From the NCBI RefSeq assembly GCF_006538325.1, contig NZ_BJKK01000007.1, positions 62,001 through 126,000 on the forward strand: DNA of 64,000 bases. Direction: 5' to 3'. How positions within the stretch are numbered: the stretch's first letter is position 1; each line of letters begins with the position of its first letter. The notes beneath the pieces are model-generated. The model was not told the origin of the DNA and ran no database searches. It worked only from the letters and a program-made list of their open reading frames with translations. Shown here piece by piece: positions 7,468-16,526 of this stretch. Position numbers and translations under genes: made by a program. Source of the DNA: Alteromonas sp. KUL42. Its GTDB lineage: Bacteria > Pseudomonadota > Gammaproteobacteria > Enterobacterales > Alteromonadaceae.

Positions 7468-9390
7468 CTACATGGTATAGTCTACGGACAGCATTGCGCG
7501 GCGCTCTTGCCCAGCGTAGCCAACAATGTCTTCATAATCGGTATCGAACACATTATTTACTTTAAGCGAAACTCGCCATTGTTCATCAACTTGATAACTA
7601 ATATTAACTGTTCCCAGCGTATAAGCCGACAAGGCTAGCGTTTGTGCTGAAGCAGGGTAGGGCGGGTAGAATGTATCAAAGCGAGTACCAGTGTAGGCTA
7701 GTTTAGCGTATAGGCTAAAACGCTCTGTACCAAGGTTCGAGGTATAAACTAAAGAGCCTTGATGACGAGCACGGCGCAATTCTGTACTTGTAGTGCCGGC
7801 ATCTGTTTGAGATGCATCCAAATAGCTGTAATTAGCGCTAAGTTTTCCAAAGTCACCTAACCAATCCAGTGAAACATCAACACCGTCACGGGCACTTTCA
7901 CCGTCTACATTGGCGGCGCTAAAATTTCCTAACTCAGGAACAAACACAAAGCCATTAATTTCGTTCTCAAGGTCAGCACCATACACACTTACTTGACCAT
8001 TAAACTGACGCCAGTTGGCTTTTACGCCTACTTCCCATTCTTCGCTTGTTTCTGGCTCAAGGGCAGGGTTGCCGATGAATGTGTCAGGGTAATAGCCGAA
8101 ACGTTCGGTGAAGGTAGGGGTCTTAACCGCTTTTCCTATGCTACCAAAAACGGCGTAGGTATTCGTTAACTGCCAGTTCAAACCAGTGCGATAGCTGGTT
8201 GCGTTGTCGAACTCGCTATTGTTGTCAAAACGCGCGCTTACTGTTGCCACAAGTGAGGAAGTGAGTTCTCCTGTTAGTTCGGCAAATGCACTTTGGGTGT
8301 TGTCGTGTTGCTTTTGATTGGGATCGCCAAAATCAACTGGACCACGCTGTTCGAATAAGCGTTGCAAATATTCTACGCCTCCTGCCACTTGCCAATTGTC
8401 AAAGGAATAAAAATTGGTCCAGTTGAGCTCAATACGCTCACCTGTGGTGCCGCCCGCATCACTACCTGACGTGCGGTTGTCATTCTTGTCTTGACGGAAT
8501 TGACTGCTAAGCACTGAGCGATAGGCTGAATTAACTGGTGAGTATTCCCAAGCTAACTTAGTACTGAGTTGTTTGCCATCGGTGACATTGTCAGCATCGG
8601 CAGGAAGACCAGTAGTAACAAAGTCGGTACCGTCGTAATCATTTTTATAATCAACTGCTCGTAAATTGACTGAGAAACGGTGTGCTTTGCTGGCAATATA
8701 GCTTGCGTTGATACCCGCGGTAGTATTGTCGTAGCCGTCATCTTCAGCACCTGTTCTTGCGATATTGTCGCCATCGGTACGCATAAAGTTAACGTATGCG
8801 GAAATTTGCGCGTTATCTGAGTGAGATGTCGCATTTACTCCGCCTTGGTAGGTGTCCTGCGTGCCAGCGCCGACAGAAAGACTTAATGAAGTCCCTTTTG
8901 GGGCTGAGCTGCCCGCTTTGGTGGTAATGCTAAGTACACCGCCAATAGCACCGCTACCCCAGCGGGCACTTTGTGGGCCTCTGATAAGTTCGATACGCTG
9001 TACGTTTGCACTTGTTAGGTGCGCCAAATCAATCAAGCTACCTTGACCAACATCATTGGCAATAACTCCGTCGATAAGCACCAACAAATGATTAGTTTCG
9101 CTGCCGCGCACGCGCACTTCTGTTAAGCCACCTGGGCTGCCAGATTGAGACAAACTGACACCGGGTAATCCGCGGATCAAGTCGGTCAATTGTATTGCGC
9201 CAGAAGCTTGTATGTCTTTTTCCGTCAGAATGGATACTGAGCCTGGAAACTGTGTGAGTTGAATTGGAAGACGCGAACCTGTCACAGTGAGCGTTTCGAT
9301 GTTTTCTTGTTGGGTTTGAGATAATACAGGGGTGCTTAAGCACGACAGTACCGCAGTGGTAACCGCTGCATGAATAAAATGTGTACGCAT
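7468..9390 (-). CDS. btuB: TonB-dependent vitamin B12 receptor
   Basis: This 640-aa outer-membrane receptor imports cobalamin with TonB energy. It has a signal peptide (1-24, ending VLSQ), a TonB box ETLTVTG near 32-38, a plug domain to about 150 with the usual LIRGPQSARWGSGAIGG motif, and then a 22-strand barrel. Length fits BtuB (E. coli about 614). A cobalamin riboswitch lies directly upstream, which settles substrate class better than the protein alone. The last residues are SVDYTM, so the usual terminal Phe or Trp is not at the very end. btuFCD are not nearby. Confidence 0.92.
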   Translation of the reverse strand: MRTHFIHAAVTTAVLSCLSTPVLSQTQQENIETLTVTGSRLPIQLTQFPGSVSILTEKDIQASGAIQLTDLIRGLPGVSLSQSGSPGGLTEVRVRGSETNHLLVLIDGVIANDVGQGSLIDLAHLTSANVQRIELIRGPQSARWGSGAIGGVLSITTKAGSSAPKGTSLSLSVGAGTQDTYQGGVNATSHSDNAQISAYVNFMRTDGDNIARTGAEDDGYDNTTAGINASYIASKAHRFSVNLRAVDYKNDYDGTDFVTTGLPADADNVTDGKQLSTKLAWEYSPVNSAYRSVLSSQFRQDKNDNRTSGSDAGGTTGERIELNWTNFYSFDNWQVAGGVEYLQRLFEQRGPVDFGDPNQKQHDNTQSAFAELTGELTSSLVATVSARFDNNSEFDNATSYRTGLNWQLTNTYAVFGSIGKAVKTPTFTERFGYYPDTFIGNPALEPETSEEWEVGVKANWRQFNGQVSVYGADLENEINGFVFVPELGNFSAANVDGESARDGVDVSLDWLGDFGKLSANYSYLDASQTDAGTTSTELRRARHQGSLVYTSNLGTERFSLYAKLAYTGTRFDTFYPPYPASAQTLALSAYTLGTVNISYQVDEQWRVSLKVNNVFDTDYEDIVGYAGQERRAMLSVDYTM

Positions 9391-9484
9391 AGTATTTGTG
9401 TTTTCTCTAATGCGCTCCGCCCGAGCACATGATAGTAAGTGGTTGTATGCTGGATTGTTGAGTGTAATAGAGCATACCGCGAAG

Positions 9485-9710
9485 CACAGGCCGGTATCCG
9501 GGCTTACTCATCAGGTTTGCTTTAAGCAGGCACTGATCCTTTTGCCTTCCCATCTCTGCAAATGCATTACGCATTTAAAAGACAGTGGCGCGTGAAAAGA
9601 AAATGTCTTGCGACAATGAGTTTACCGTTGCGGGGGCAGCATCAGTTTCGCACTGATTTCCCGTTTAACGCTAACTGCTGTGGAACTCTATAGCGGTTAG
9701 CGCACCTACG
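9485..9710 (-). promoter_or_regulatory. Cobalamin riboswitch upstream of btuB
   Basis: Read on the minus strand, the core contains GGGAA near 9660, then CTGCCCCCGCAACGGTAA near 9622-9639, then GCCACTG near 9583-9589. It ends in the B12 box AAGCCCGGATACCGGCCTG at 9487-9505. These are the conserved AdoCbl riboswitch elements in the right order. Downstream, GTATGCT can pair with AGCATAC, and TGTGCTC with GAGCGCA close to the start codon, with no T-run, which suggests translational control. High B12 should repress btuB. Confidence 0.93.
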
Positions 9711-9741
9711 CAGACGGAAGTATATAGAAGTTAAATGATGA

Positions 9742-10725
9742 TTAAAACCCAAGCTTAAGCGGCGGTTCGTTAAGTGCTGCTAATTGCTCTTTAAGTGCAA
9801 GAATTTGACCTTCCCAATATTTGTCTTCAGCGAACCAAGGGAACGCGCGAGGAAAAGCCGGATCTTCCCAGCGGTGTGAAAGCCATGCCATATAATGCAC
9901 CATGCGCATTGCTCTAAGCGGCTCAATGAGTGAAAGTTGCGCAGTATCAAAGGTGTGAAATTCTTCATACGCCTCTACTAAGGTGTCGAGCTGCAATAGT
10001 TGTTGTTGCCTATCGCCGCTTAGCATCATCCACAAATCCTGAATGGCAGGGCCCATTCGGGCATCGTCTAAATCAACGAACGTGGGACCATCTCGCCACA
10101 AAATATTTCCCGGGTGGCAATCACCATGTAGCCGAATGTTATCGTGACTACAAAAGGCACTTTTGGTGGTTTCAATAACGGGGTTTAAAATTGCAAAAAA
10201 TGCGGTTTTTAAATGCGCTGGAAGTAACTGACTTTGTTCAAGTACTTGTTTTGGGGCGTCTAAGTAGCTATCCACAGCTATAGAAGGCCTGTGCTGAAAA
10301 GGCTTACTTTGTGAGACGCGATGAATACGCCCAATGAATCGCCCCATCCACTCGAGCTGATCTAAGTTATCATTCTCAAACTGACGGCCACCCACAGAAG
10401 GGAAAAGAGTAAATCGGTAATCGGTGCCTTCAACGTCGAAATGGTGAAGTGTTTGTCCGTTTAAAGCTAAAGGCGCCGCCATAGGTATTTCATTTTCAAG
10501 TAATTCTTGAGCGAAGCTATGCTCCTCTAAAATTTGCGCATCAGACCAGCGCCCAGGGCGGTAAAATTTCACTACATAACGTTGATTGTCCTCAGCCAAG
10601 AATTGATACACGCGATTTTCATAGCTGTTCAGCGCAAGTAAGCCGCTTTGTAGAAAAATGCCCTGGGTTTCCAGGGCATCTAAGATAGTATCTGGGCTAA
10701 GGCCCGAGAATGTAAAATCTGTCAT
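9742..10725 (-). CDS. srkA: Stress response kinase A (SrkA/YihE family)
   Basis: This 327-aa cytoplasmic Ser/Thr protein kinase has the APH/choline-kinase-like fold. The ATP-site lysine lies in YVVKFYRPGRW near 50-60. The catalytic loop HGDCHPGNILW is at 200-210 (base Asp202), and the metal-binding VDLDDA is at 217-222. These match E. coli YihE/SrkA (328 aa), which protects cells under stress. Its ATG overlaps the ccoG stop (ATGA), so the two are translationally coupled in one operon, an arrangement that would link kinase expression to the FNR-type promoter before ccoG. Confidence 0.9.
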   Translation of the reverse strand: MTDFTFSGLSPDTILDALETQGIFLQSGLLALNSYENRVYQFLAEDNQRYVVKFYRPGRWSDAQILEEHSFAQELLENEIPMAAPLALNGQTLHHFDVEGTDYRFTLFPSVGGRQFENDNLDQLEWMGRFIGRIHRVSQSKPFQHRPSIAVDSYLDAPKQVLEQSQLLPAHLKTAFFAILNPVIETTKSAFCSHDNIRLHGDCHPGNILWRDGPTFVDLDDARMGPAIQDLWMMLSGDRQQQLLQLDTLVEAYEEFHTFDTAQLSLIEPLRAMRMVHYMAWLSHRWEDPAFPRAFPWFAEDKYWEGQILALKEQLAALNEPPLKLGF

Positions 10726-12152
10726 CGATAAAGAAACTTGGTTGGTTCATCAACCGTAACCGACTCACCATCAATTGATGTGGTAACGCTGATAAAAATG
10801 TCTGTTACCGTATCTTCCAGATTATACGCATCGGTTGCAACCGAAATTGGTGTGCTATACACCGCACCGCCTTCTACGACCACTTCTTGCTCACCAATAT
10901 ATTTGTAGTCAGGCAAGCCTTTGACAGAAATAGTGTAGGTGTGTGTTTGTTGCGTCTTATTTAGTACCTTGATGGTATAGACGTTTTCAATTAAGCCTTC
11001 ATTGGTTTCGCGGTACAACGAGTTTCTGTCGCGAATAATATCGACCTCTGTTGGGCTCCGGGTCCAAATATTGGCAAACAGTAACCCCATCATGATGACC
11101 AACACCACGAAGTAACCGATTAATTTAGGGCGAATTATGTGTGTCTTACCACCTGAAAGTTCTTCCTCGGACGTAAAGCTGATAAGTCCTTTAGGGTAGC
11201 CCATTTTATCCATCACACCGTTACATGCATCCACACAAGCGCCGCAGTTAATGCACTCGTATTGTAAGCCGTTGCGAATATCGATACCGGTTGGGCAAAC
11301 TTGAACACACAGTGCACAATCGATGCAGTCACCTAGGCCTTTTTCTTGGACTTGTTCGTGACTCAATTTACGAGGGCGAGGCCCACGTTGTTCACCGCGG
11401 TTAGGGTTGTATGAAACCGTAAAGGTGTCTTTGTCGAACATGGCTGATTGAAAGCGTGCGTAAGGACAAATATGCGTGCACATAATTTCGCGCATATAGC
11501 CAGCATTGCCATAAGTACAAATGGCAAAGAAAATGATAGAGAACCCTGCCCAAAAGCCAGTGTTAAATGTGAAAAAGTCGATAAATAGCTGACCTATAGG
11601 GGTGAAATAACCCACGAAGGTAAGTGCGGTGAGTAGTGCAACGATAACCCATGCCGTGTGCTTTGCGGTTTTACGCAAAAACTTGTCGGTATCCATTGGG
11701 CGCGCATCTAAAGCGATACGTTTGTTTCTAGGTCCTTCGAATTTTTCTTCAAACCAAGTGTAAATATACACCCAAGTGGTTTGAGGACACATAAAGCCAC
11801 ACCATACTCTTCCTGCAAACGTAGTGACGAAAAATAGGGCAAACGCAGAAACAATAAATATATAGGCTAACAATGTAAGATCTTGTGGCCACAAAGTGAG
11901 AGAAAATATATTGAAGCGCTGTTCACCTATATCAAGAAGTACCGCTTGCTGTCCGTTGTATTGAATCCAAGGAATAATAGCGAAAAGAGCGAGAAAGAAA
12001 AGACCGAAGAAACGGCGAAATGACTCAAGAGGCCCCTGTACCGCACGCACATAAATACGACTTCTTGAATCGTAGCGTTTACCTTCCGTTGCCCCTTTGG
12101 GTTTGTGTACTTTTACCGGAGTTACATTCTTAACCGGTATTTTGTCGTTCAT
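10722..12152 (-). CDS. ccoG: Cytochrome c oxidase accessory protein CcoG (FixG/RdxA)
   Basis: CcoG is an inner-membrane iron-sulfur protein that reduces copper for the CuB site of cbb3 oxidase. Membrane segments lie near 50-70, 90-115, 165-185, 195-215 and 345-365. A CGFMCPQTTWVY motif follows the second, and GDCIDCALCVQVCPTG plus CINCGACVDAC near 270-310 give two 4Fe-4S clusters. The C-terminal 110 residues form the Ig-like FixG domain. At 476 aa it is family length. The cbb3 operon itself is outside the window. An FNR-like box and a -10 box sit upstream, as expected for a microaerobic gene. Confidence 0.93.
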   Translation of the reverse strand: MNDKIPVKNVTPVKVHKPKGATEGKRYDSRSRIYVRAVQGPLESFRRFFGLFFLALFAIIPWIQYNGQQAVLLDIGEQRFNIFSLTLWPQDLTLLAYIFIVSAFALFFVTTFAGRVWCGFMCPQTTWVYIYTWFEEKFEGPRNKRIALDARPMDTDKFLRKTAKHTAWVIVALLTALTFVGYFTPIGQLFIDFFTFNTGFWAGFSIIFFAICTYGNAGYMREIMCTHICPYARFQSAMFDKDTFTVSYNPNRGEQRGPRPRKLSHEQVQEKGLGDCIDCALCVQVCPTGIDIRNGLQYECINCGACVDACNGVMDKMGYPKGLISFTSEEELSGGKTHIIRPKLIGYFVVLVIMMGLLFANIWTRSPTEVDIIRDRNSLYRETNEGLIENVYTIKVLNKTQQTHTYTISVKGLPDYKYIGEQEVVVEGGAVYSTPISVATDAYNLEDTVTDIFISVTTSIDGESVTVDEPTKFLYR

Positions 12153-12198
12153 AATTCAACCTTCGCTAACAAATGTGCACTGCATAACATAGAGCGTA

Positions 12199-12246
12199 TT
12201 GACCTTTGTGGTACGTTTTTGCAGCAAAGTGTACCGCAAAGGTCAA
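12199..12246. repeat. 48-bp palindrome in the ccoG 5' untranslated region
   Basis: Arms of 16 bases (12199-12214 and 12231-12246) are inverted copies with one mismatch. The 16-base spacer has TTTGC/GCAAA complementarity of its own. No T-run follows on either strand, so it is not a simple terminator. The predicted ccoG transcript would begin at its edge. Confidence 0.65.
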
Positions 12247-12254
12247 CAGGCTCT

Positions 12255-12295
12255 AGTATAACAGTACAAACTAAAGCGTGTTTAATGTAGATCAA
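12255..12295 (-). promoter_or_regulatory. FNR-type promoter for ccoG-srkA
   Basis: TTAAT-GTAG-ATCAA at 12282-12295 matches the FNR consensus TTGAT-N4-ATCAA at nine of ten positions. On the minus strand TATACT (12260-12255) is a good -10 box. It places transcription start near 12248, about 41 bases from the centre of the FNR site, which is class II activator geometry. The gene it serves, ccoG, is oxygen-related. Confidence 0.65.
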
Positions 12296-12312
12296 GAATG
12301 ATGGGTATGGTC

Positions 12313-12356
12313 TATCCTTTCGAACTTTCAGTCAATACTGAAAGTTTAGAAGGTTA
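12313..12356. repeat. 44-bp imperfect inverted repeat
   Basis: The core AACTTTCAGT-CAAT-ACTGAAAGTT is a perfect ten-pair stem with a four-base loop, and the outer flanks extend it to 16 of 20 matching positions. No T-run follows. It lies between the ccoG promoter and the small membrane protein gene; I see nothing else in 12357-12632. Operator or structured RNA are both possible. Confidence 0.45.
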
Positions 12357-12632
12357 TGTTGTTTTATACGAGGAAGCGATGTCATACGTCAAATATATGC
12401 CTAAAGGAAGTGTATACTTGCGTATATTTTGGCAGATTTACAGTGAGAGGGTTTACGGTCTATTATCATAGAAAAAGGATAGTGTGTTAAAACTAACAAG
12501 CAAGATTTTGTCAACTTTACTGAAGGTGAATGCGTATGAATCTATGTTGCTTTTTATTGAGAGTAGTGAAACCCTAAACGTGTATGAAACTTCATAAGTT
12601 GTGCACCGCTTTCAACGATTAGATGAGATGTC

Positions 12633-12998
12633 ATGGTTCGGTTTTTCGTAATTACTGCAGAGATTATTTTGTTGGTCATCGTACTTAGGTCGTCGTTTGC
12701 GCAATATTTGTTCGAAGACATTCAGCATTCAATCTCAGATTGGCTAGTTGAAATAGCGACGTTGCCTGAACGGGAAAAGTTGGAAGAACTACGCAGTCAA
12801 ATCTACAGTCAGTTAAGCCCATTAAAGCCTTATCAACAAACCTATGTACAGCAAATTACTGTGGATATCCTTGCGGTCAAACGCTTTCACGCAATGTATT
12901 GTGAGACCGACGACATAAATCCCAATTTTTCGGGAACTAAACGTGCGCACTTGTGCCTAATTGTAAAGCAGTCATCGATAATGCAAGATAAACATTAA
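12633..12998 (+). CDS. Small membrane-anchored hypothetical protein
   Basis: I do not recognise this 121-aa protein. Residues 4-23 form one hydrophobic segment, followed by an amphipathic, probably helical region rich in Glu, Leu and Gln to about 90. The end carries three Cys and no clear motif. The start has only a weak ribosome site (GAGAT eight bases upstream). It precedes the DUF3016 gene by 35 bases in the same direction, so the two may be co-transcribed. Codon use is like its neighbours, which favours a real gene, but no function can be given. Confidence 0.5.
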   Translation: MVRFFVITAEIILLVIVLRSSFAQYLFEDIQHSISDWLVEIATLPEREKLEELRSQIYSQLSPLKPYQQTYVQQITVDILAVKRFHAMYCETDDINPNFSGTKRAHLCLIVKQSSIMQDKH

Positions 12999-13033
12999 CG
13001 AAAACGGGCAATAGCTGTTTAAGGAGTGTCAGT

Positions 13034-13588
13034 GTGAATAAACTGTTAACGGTTACAAGTTTTGGCTGTGCTGCCATGGTTGGCCTAGTAGTATTTGGAA
13101 ATTCTCCACACGCAGCAGAAGTGAAGCTAGTCTGGGAGGAGCCAGAGTCTTACACAGACGTTCGACCATCAAACGAGTCGCGCAAGCGTTTTAGAGATCG
13201 CACCCTCGAAGAGCTTGAAGCGTACATTACCGAACTAGCTGCGTCATTACCTGAATCTCAAGTGTTGTCGATGACCGTAACGAATGTGGATTTGGCCGGT
13301 GAAGTGTGGCCAAGTCAATTTGTTGGCTTTGGAAGTGCTGGGGCCAGCGATGTGCGTATTATTAAGCGTATCGATATTCCAAGAATGTCGTTTAGTTACA
13401 CGTTATCAAGTGAAGATGGTCAGGTTTTACTAAGTGAGCAAGAGGTAAAACTAAAAGATATGGACTTCATGGAATCAAATATACGCCGTCACCGCACCGA
13501 CTCACTGTCTTATGAAAAAGCCATGTTAGACGATTGGTTTGCAGATACGTTTCCCAAACAAGTTGCAGTGAATAATACTGAGCATTGA
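13034..13588 (+). CDS. DUF3016 family exported protein
   Basis: This 184-aa protein has a signal peptide (about 1-28, ending PHAAE) and a mature domain matching DUF3016. Visible marks are VKLVWEEPESYTDVRP near 31-46, a conserved LPESQVLSMTVTNVDLAGEVWP near 71-92, and a C-terminal YEKAMLDDWF. The start is GTG with AAGGAG eight bases upstream, which is decisive. The family is found in gammaproteobacterial periplasms and has no assigned function. A bidirectional terminator lies 97 bases downstream, so transcription ends before the convergent acyl-CoA dehydrogenase gene. Confidence 0.8.
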   Translation: MNKLLTVTSFGCAAMVGLVVFGNSPHAAEVKLVWEEPESYTDVRPSNESRKRFRDRTLEELEAYITELAASLPESQVLSMTVTNVDLAGEVWPSQFVGFGSAGASDVRIIKRIDIPRMSFSYTLSSEDGQVLLSEQEVKLKDMDFMESNIRRHRTDSLSYEKAMLDDWFADTFPKQVAVNNTEH

Positions 13589-13684
13589 GTTTATTTAAGA
13601 CACTGCAAATTTGTTATAAAGAACTACGATATAGAGTTGCTATAAACAACTACTATAAAGCGATACGGTGTCTTTATGAAAATG

Positions 13685-13713
13685 AAAAACGGTCACAAAG
13701 CGTGACCGTTTTT
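13685..13713. terminator. Bidirectional intrinsic terminator
   Basis: AAAAACGGTCAC pairs with GTGACCGTTTTT around a five-base loop. A-run and T-run flank it, so it can end both the DUF3016 transcript and the convergent acyl-CoA dehydrogenase transcript. Confidence 0.8.
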
Positions 13714-13741
13714 GGTTTAGAGCAATAGTAAATTGCAAGGC

Positions 13742-15502
13742 TTACAGGTAATCGAATTCGCTACCTGAAATTGCCATTGTGCTATCTGGGCCTGCCAAAT
13801 AAGCTGCCTTATGTGCTTCTCGGCGTGGTAAAAGGCGCTCAATAAAGAAGTCTCTTGATTTTGCTTTCGACGCAGCGAGTACGGCATTGTCAGAACGCTG
13901 TGCAGTATCCGCCATACTATACCAAAGTACGGCAATCAATGAGTATGCACTGTAAGCCAAGTAATCACAGGCCGCTGACGCTGCAGTAGTCGCATCCATC
14001 CCCAGGCACTCGGTCGAAGAGACTTTCCATTCATCAAGAATTGCTTGTGCTTTCGCTTTGCTTTGCGCATCTTCAATATCAGCTACTAGGGCGTTAAATG
14101 CACCGTAGGTCGCTTCCAACATGTGACCGCCATCACGGGTTAGTTTGCGGCCGATAAGGTCGAGGGCTTGAATGCCATTGGTACCTTCGTACAACATACT
14201 AATACGTACATCACGCATTAGCTGTTCCATACCCCATTCGCGAATGAAACCATGACCGCCAAATACTTGTACCCCTAAACTTGTCGTTTCAAGGCCCATG
14301 TCAGTCATAAAAGCCTTACAAATTGGCGTCAAGAATTGCAGAATTTTCTCTGCATTTTCTTTGTCTTCCTCAGTGCCTAATTTTTCAATATCCATGTACT
14401 TGGCATAGACTAAAGACAATGCTCGGCAACCTTCAATTAGGGTTTTTTGTGTTAACAGCATACGTGCAACATCGGGCTGGAATACAATAGGATCGGCTTT
14501 GCCTTCTGGGTTTTGAATGCCCTGTGGGGCGCGAGATTGTATACGCTCTCGAGCATAGGTTAATGCGCCTTGGTAAGAAGCTTCTGCCGCACCTAATCCT
14601 TGTAAGCCAACTTGGAAGCGAGCATCGTTCATCATGGTGAACATACACGCCAAGCCTTGGTTTTCTTCACCTACCAGCCAACCAGTTGCGCCGTCGAAAT
14701 TCATCACACACGTTGGGCTAGCTTTAATACCCATTTTGTGTTCAATACTGCCTACAGATAGACTATTCGCCTCGCCGGGGGCATTGTTTGCATCAGGCAA
14801 AAACTTCGGTACTAAGAAAAGGCTAATTCCCTTGACGCCTTTAGGAGCATCGGGAAGTCGAGCCAGTACTAAGTGAATTACGTTGTCACTCCAGTCCTGA
14901 TCGCCCGCGGTAATAAAGATTTTATTTCCGGTTACCTTGTAACTGCCATCACTTTGCGGTTCTGCTTTTGTGCTTAATAGGCTTAGGTCTGTTCCTGCGT
15001 GCGGCTCTGTCAGGTTCATCGTGCCTGTCCACTCGCCGCTAATGAGCTTAGCTAAATAGATATCTTTTAATGCTTTACTGGCGTGTTTTGTTACAGCAAG
15101 TGTTGCACTTTCTGTCAGCATCGTGGTTAAACGCCAGCTTAAGTTTGCTGCATTTAACATTTCATGAACAGGGACGGCCATGGTGTAGGGAAGGTCCTGA
15201 CCATCGTATTCAGCAGTACCAAGCATGGCATTCCAGCCGTTGGCAACATATTCTTGATACGCTTCTGCAAACCCTTTTGGTGTGGTCACTTTGCCATCTT
15301 CCAGTTTGCAGCCTTCTTCGTCACCTTCTCGGTTTAGTGGCGCAACAACATCAAGCGCGAACTTCGCACCTTGTGCAATAATTTCGTTGGCTAGCTCACT
15401 GTCGAAATCACTGATTCCTAGTTTTTCGTAGTGCGCATCAAGTCCAAGCCAATCTTTCAAAAGAAACTGAAAATCAGCCGTTGGGGCATGGTACAGAGGC
15501 AT
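13742..15502 (-). CDS. Acyl-CoA dehydrogenase with C-terminal extension
   Basis: This 586-aa FAD flavoenzyme oxidises acyl-CoA to enoyl-CoA in fatty-acid breakdown. An N-terminal helical cap (about 1-155) precedes the FAD-binding beta-domain with MNLTEPHAGTDLS near 158-170. The C-terminal helical domain holds MYEGTNGIQALDLIGRKL near 430-447, including the conserved catalytic-region Glu. An extra C-terminal domain to residue 586 marks the long FadE5/AidB-like subgroup. The longer frame starts at TTG; the ATG at 15502 has AGGGAG nine bases upstream and the family-typical MPLYHAPTADFQFLL. It is transcribed alone. Chain-length preference cannot be read here. Confidence 0.88.
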   Translation of the reverse strand: MPLYHAPTADFQFLLKDWLGLDAHYEKLGISDFDSELANEIIAQGAKFALDVVAPLNREGDEEGCKLEDGKVTTPKGFAEAYQEYVANGWNAMLGTAEYDGQDLPYTMAVPVHEMLNAANLSWRLTTMLTESATLAVTKHASKALKDIYLAKLISGEWTGTMNLTEPHAGTDLSLLSTKAEPQSDGSYKVTGNKIFITAGDQDWSDNVIHLVLARLPDAPKGVKGISLFLVPKFLPDANNAPGEANSLSVGSIEHKMGIKASPTCVMNFDGATGWLVGEENQGLACMFTMMNDARFQVGLQGLGAAEASYQGALTYARERIQSRAPQGIQNPEGKADPIVFQPDVARMLLTQKTLIEGCRALSLVYAKYMDIEKLGTEEDKENAEKILQFLTPICKAFMTDMGLETTSLGVQVFGGHGFIREWGMEQLMRDVRISMLYEGTNGIQALDLIGRKLTRDGGHMLEATYGAFNALVADIEDAQSKAKAQAILDEWKVSSTECLGMDATTAASAACDYLAYSAYSLIAVLWYSMADTAQRSDNAVLAASKAKSRDFFIERLLPRREAHKAAYLAGPDSTMAISGSEFDYL

Positions 15503-15600
15503 AGATGACTCCCTTTTCAAACAAGTGTTTTAATTTTGTCTATTATAGTCACAAAATACGTATCAGAGTAGCCCGTTAACTCAAAGTTAATAATAAATAT

Positions 15601-15619
15601 GATCTATGCGGATTAGTAT
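15601..15619. repeat. Half copy of the 7130-7190 palindromic element
   Basis: The reverse complement, ATACTAATCCGCATAGATC, matches the first arm of the 7.1-kb palindrome at 16 of 19 positions. No second arm is present. It lies in the divergent gap between the acyl-CoA dehydrogenase and SDR genes. Confidence 0.4.
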
Positions 15620-15709
15620 TATGCGTTGCTGGCTTTTATCCATCGCTTGATTTTCTGAATGGTATTGGCATGCTAGAGCAAATTTGAGTTAACCAAATAA
15701 TAAGTACCT

Positions 15710-16459
15710 ATGACTAACGAACGTCCTATTTGTATTGTAACTGGTGGTAGCCTTGGAATAGGGCTGGCGGTGTGTAATGTGTTTTCAGCACGAGGCTATA
15801 CGGTAATCAATCTTGATATTAGAGACTTTGATAATACGCCCGATAATGCTCATTGGCATCACTGTGATGTAAGCAACGTCGAGAACGTGAAGCGTGTTAT
15901 TGAGGAAGTCGTCGCTCAGTACAAACGGATAGATGCATTGGTTTGCAATGCGGGTATGCATGTCTCTGCAACCATTGAAGATACAGATGAAGCGCTATTA
16001 GATAAAGTGTTCAGCCTTAACGTCAAAGGTGCATATGCTTCAATAAAAGCATGTTTACCGTTGATGAAGCAGCAACATGCAGGCGCCATTGTGGTGATGG
16101 GATCAGATCAATCCTTTGTCGGTAAGCGCAATTCATTTGCCTATGGCCTAACAAAATCTGCCTTGGCGTCCATCGCAAAAACAACGGCACTGGATTATGC
16201 TCCCTTCAACATACGTGTAAATGCAGTATGCCCAGGTACAATTGAAACGCCTTTATTTCACAATGCTATCGATAAGTACGTTGAGCGTTCAGGCGTGAAC
16301 AAAGCTGAGGTTGTAGCAGAAGAAGCTGCAGCACAGCCTCTTGGGAGATTAGGGCAGCCAAGTGATGTCGCTGAGCTCACTTACTTCTTGTGTAGTGACA
16401 AAGCAGCGTTTATCACAGGAAGTTTACATGCAGTAGATGGCGGTTATACCGCTCAGTAG
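15710..16459 (+). CDS. SDR oxidoreductase, probable sugar (acid) dehydrogenase
   Basis: This 249-aa classical short-chain dehydrogenase has the cofactor motif TGGSLGIG at 11-18, Asp36 after the second strand (NAD preferred), NAG near 84-86, the catalytic Ser in MGSDQS near 130, and YGLTK near 144-148. VDGGYTA closes the fold. The next gene is a lactonase-like amidohydrolase, and an enolase-superfamily dehydratase and a class II aldolase follow on the other strand. That set suggests oxidation of an aldose to a lactone, or of a 2-keto-3-deoxy acid. L-fucose or L-rhamnose dehydrogenases are plausible relatives; the substrate is not determined. Confidence 0.82.
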   Translation: MTNERPICIVTGGSLGIGLAVCNVFSARGYTVINLDIRDFDNTPDNAHWHHCDVSNVENVKRVIEEVVAQYKRIDALVCNAGMHVSATIEDTDEALLDKVFSLNVKGAYASIKACLPLMKQQHAGAIVVMGSDQSFVGKRNSFAYGLTKSALASIAKTTALDYAPFNIRVNAVCPGTIETPLFHNAIDKYVERSGVNKAEVVAEEAAAQPLGRLGQPSDVAELTYFLCSDKAAFITGSLHAVDGGYTAQ

Positions 16460-16526
16460 GCCATGCTGTTAAAGGGTCTTTATTAGTGTTTACGGTATAT
16501 ATTAGTAGGTAAAGAGCGAACGAAGC

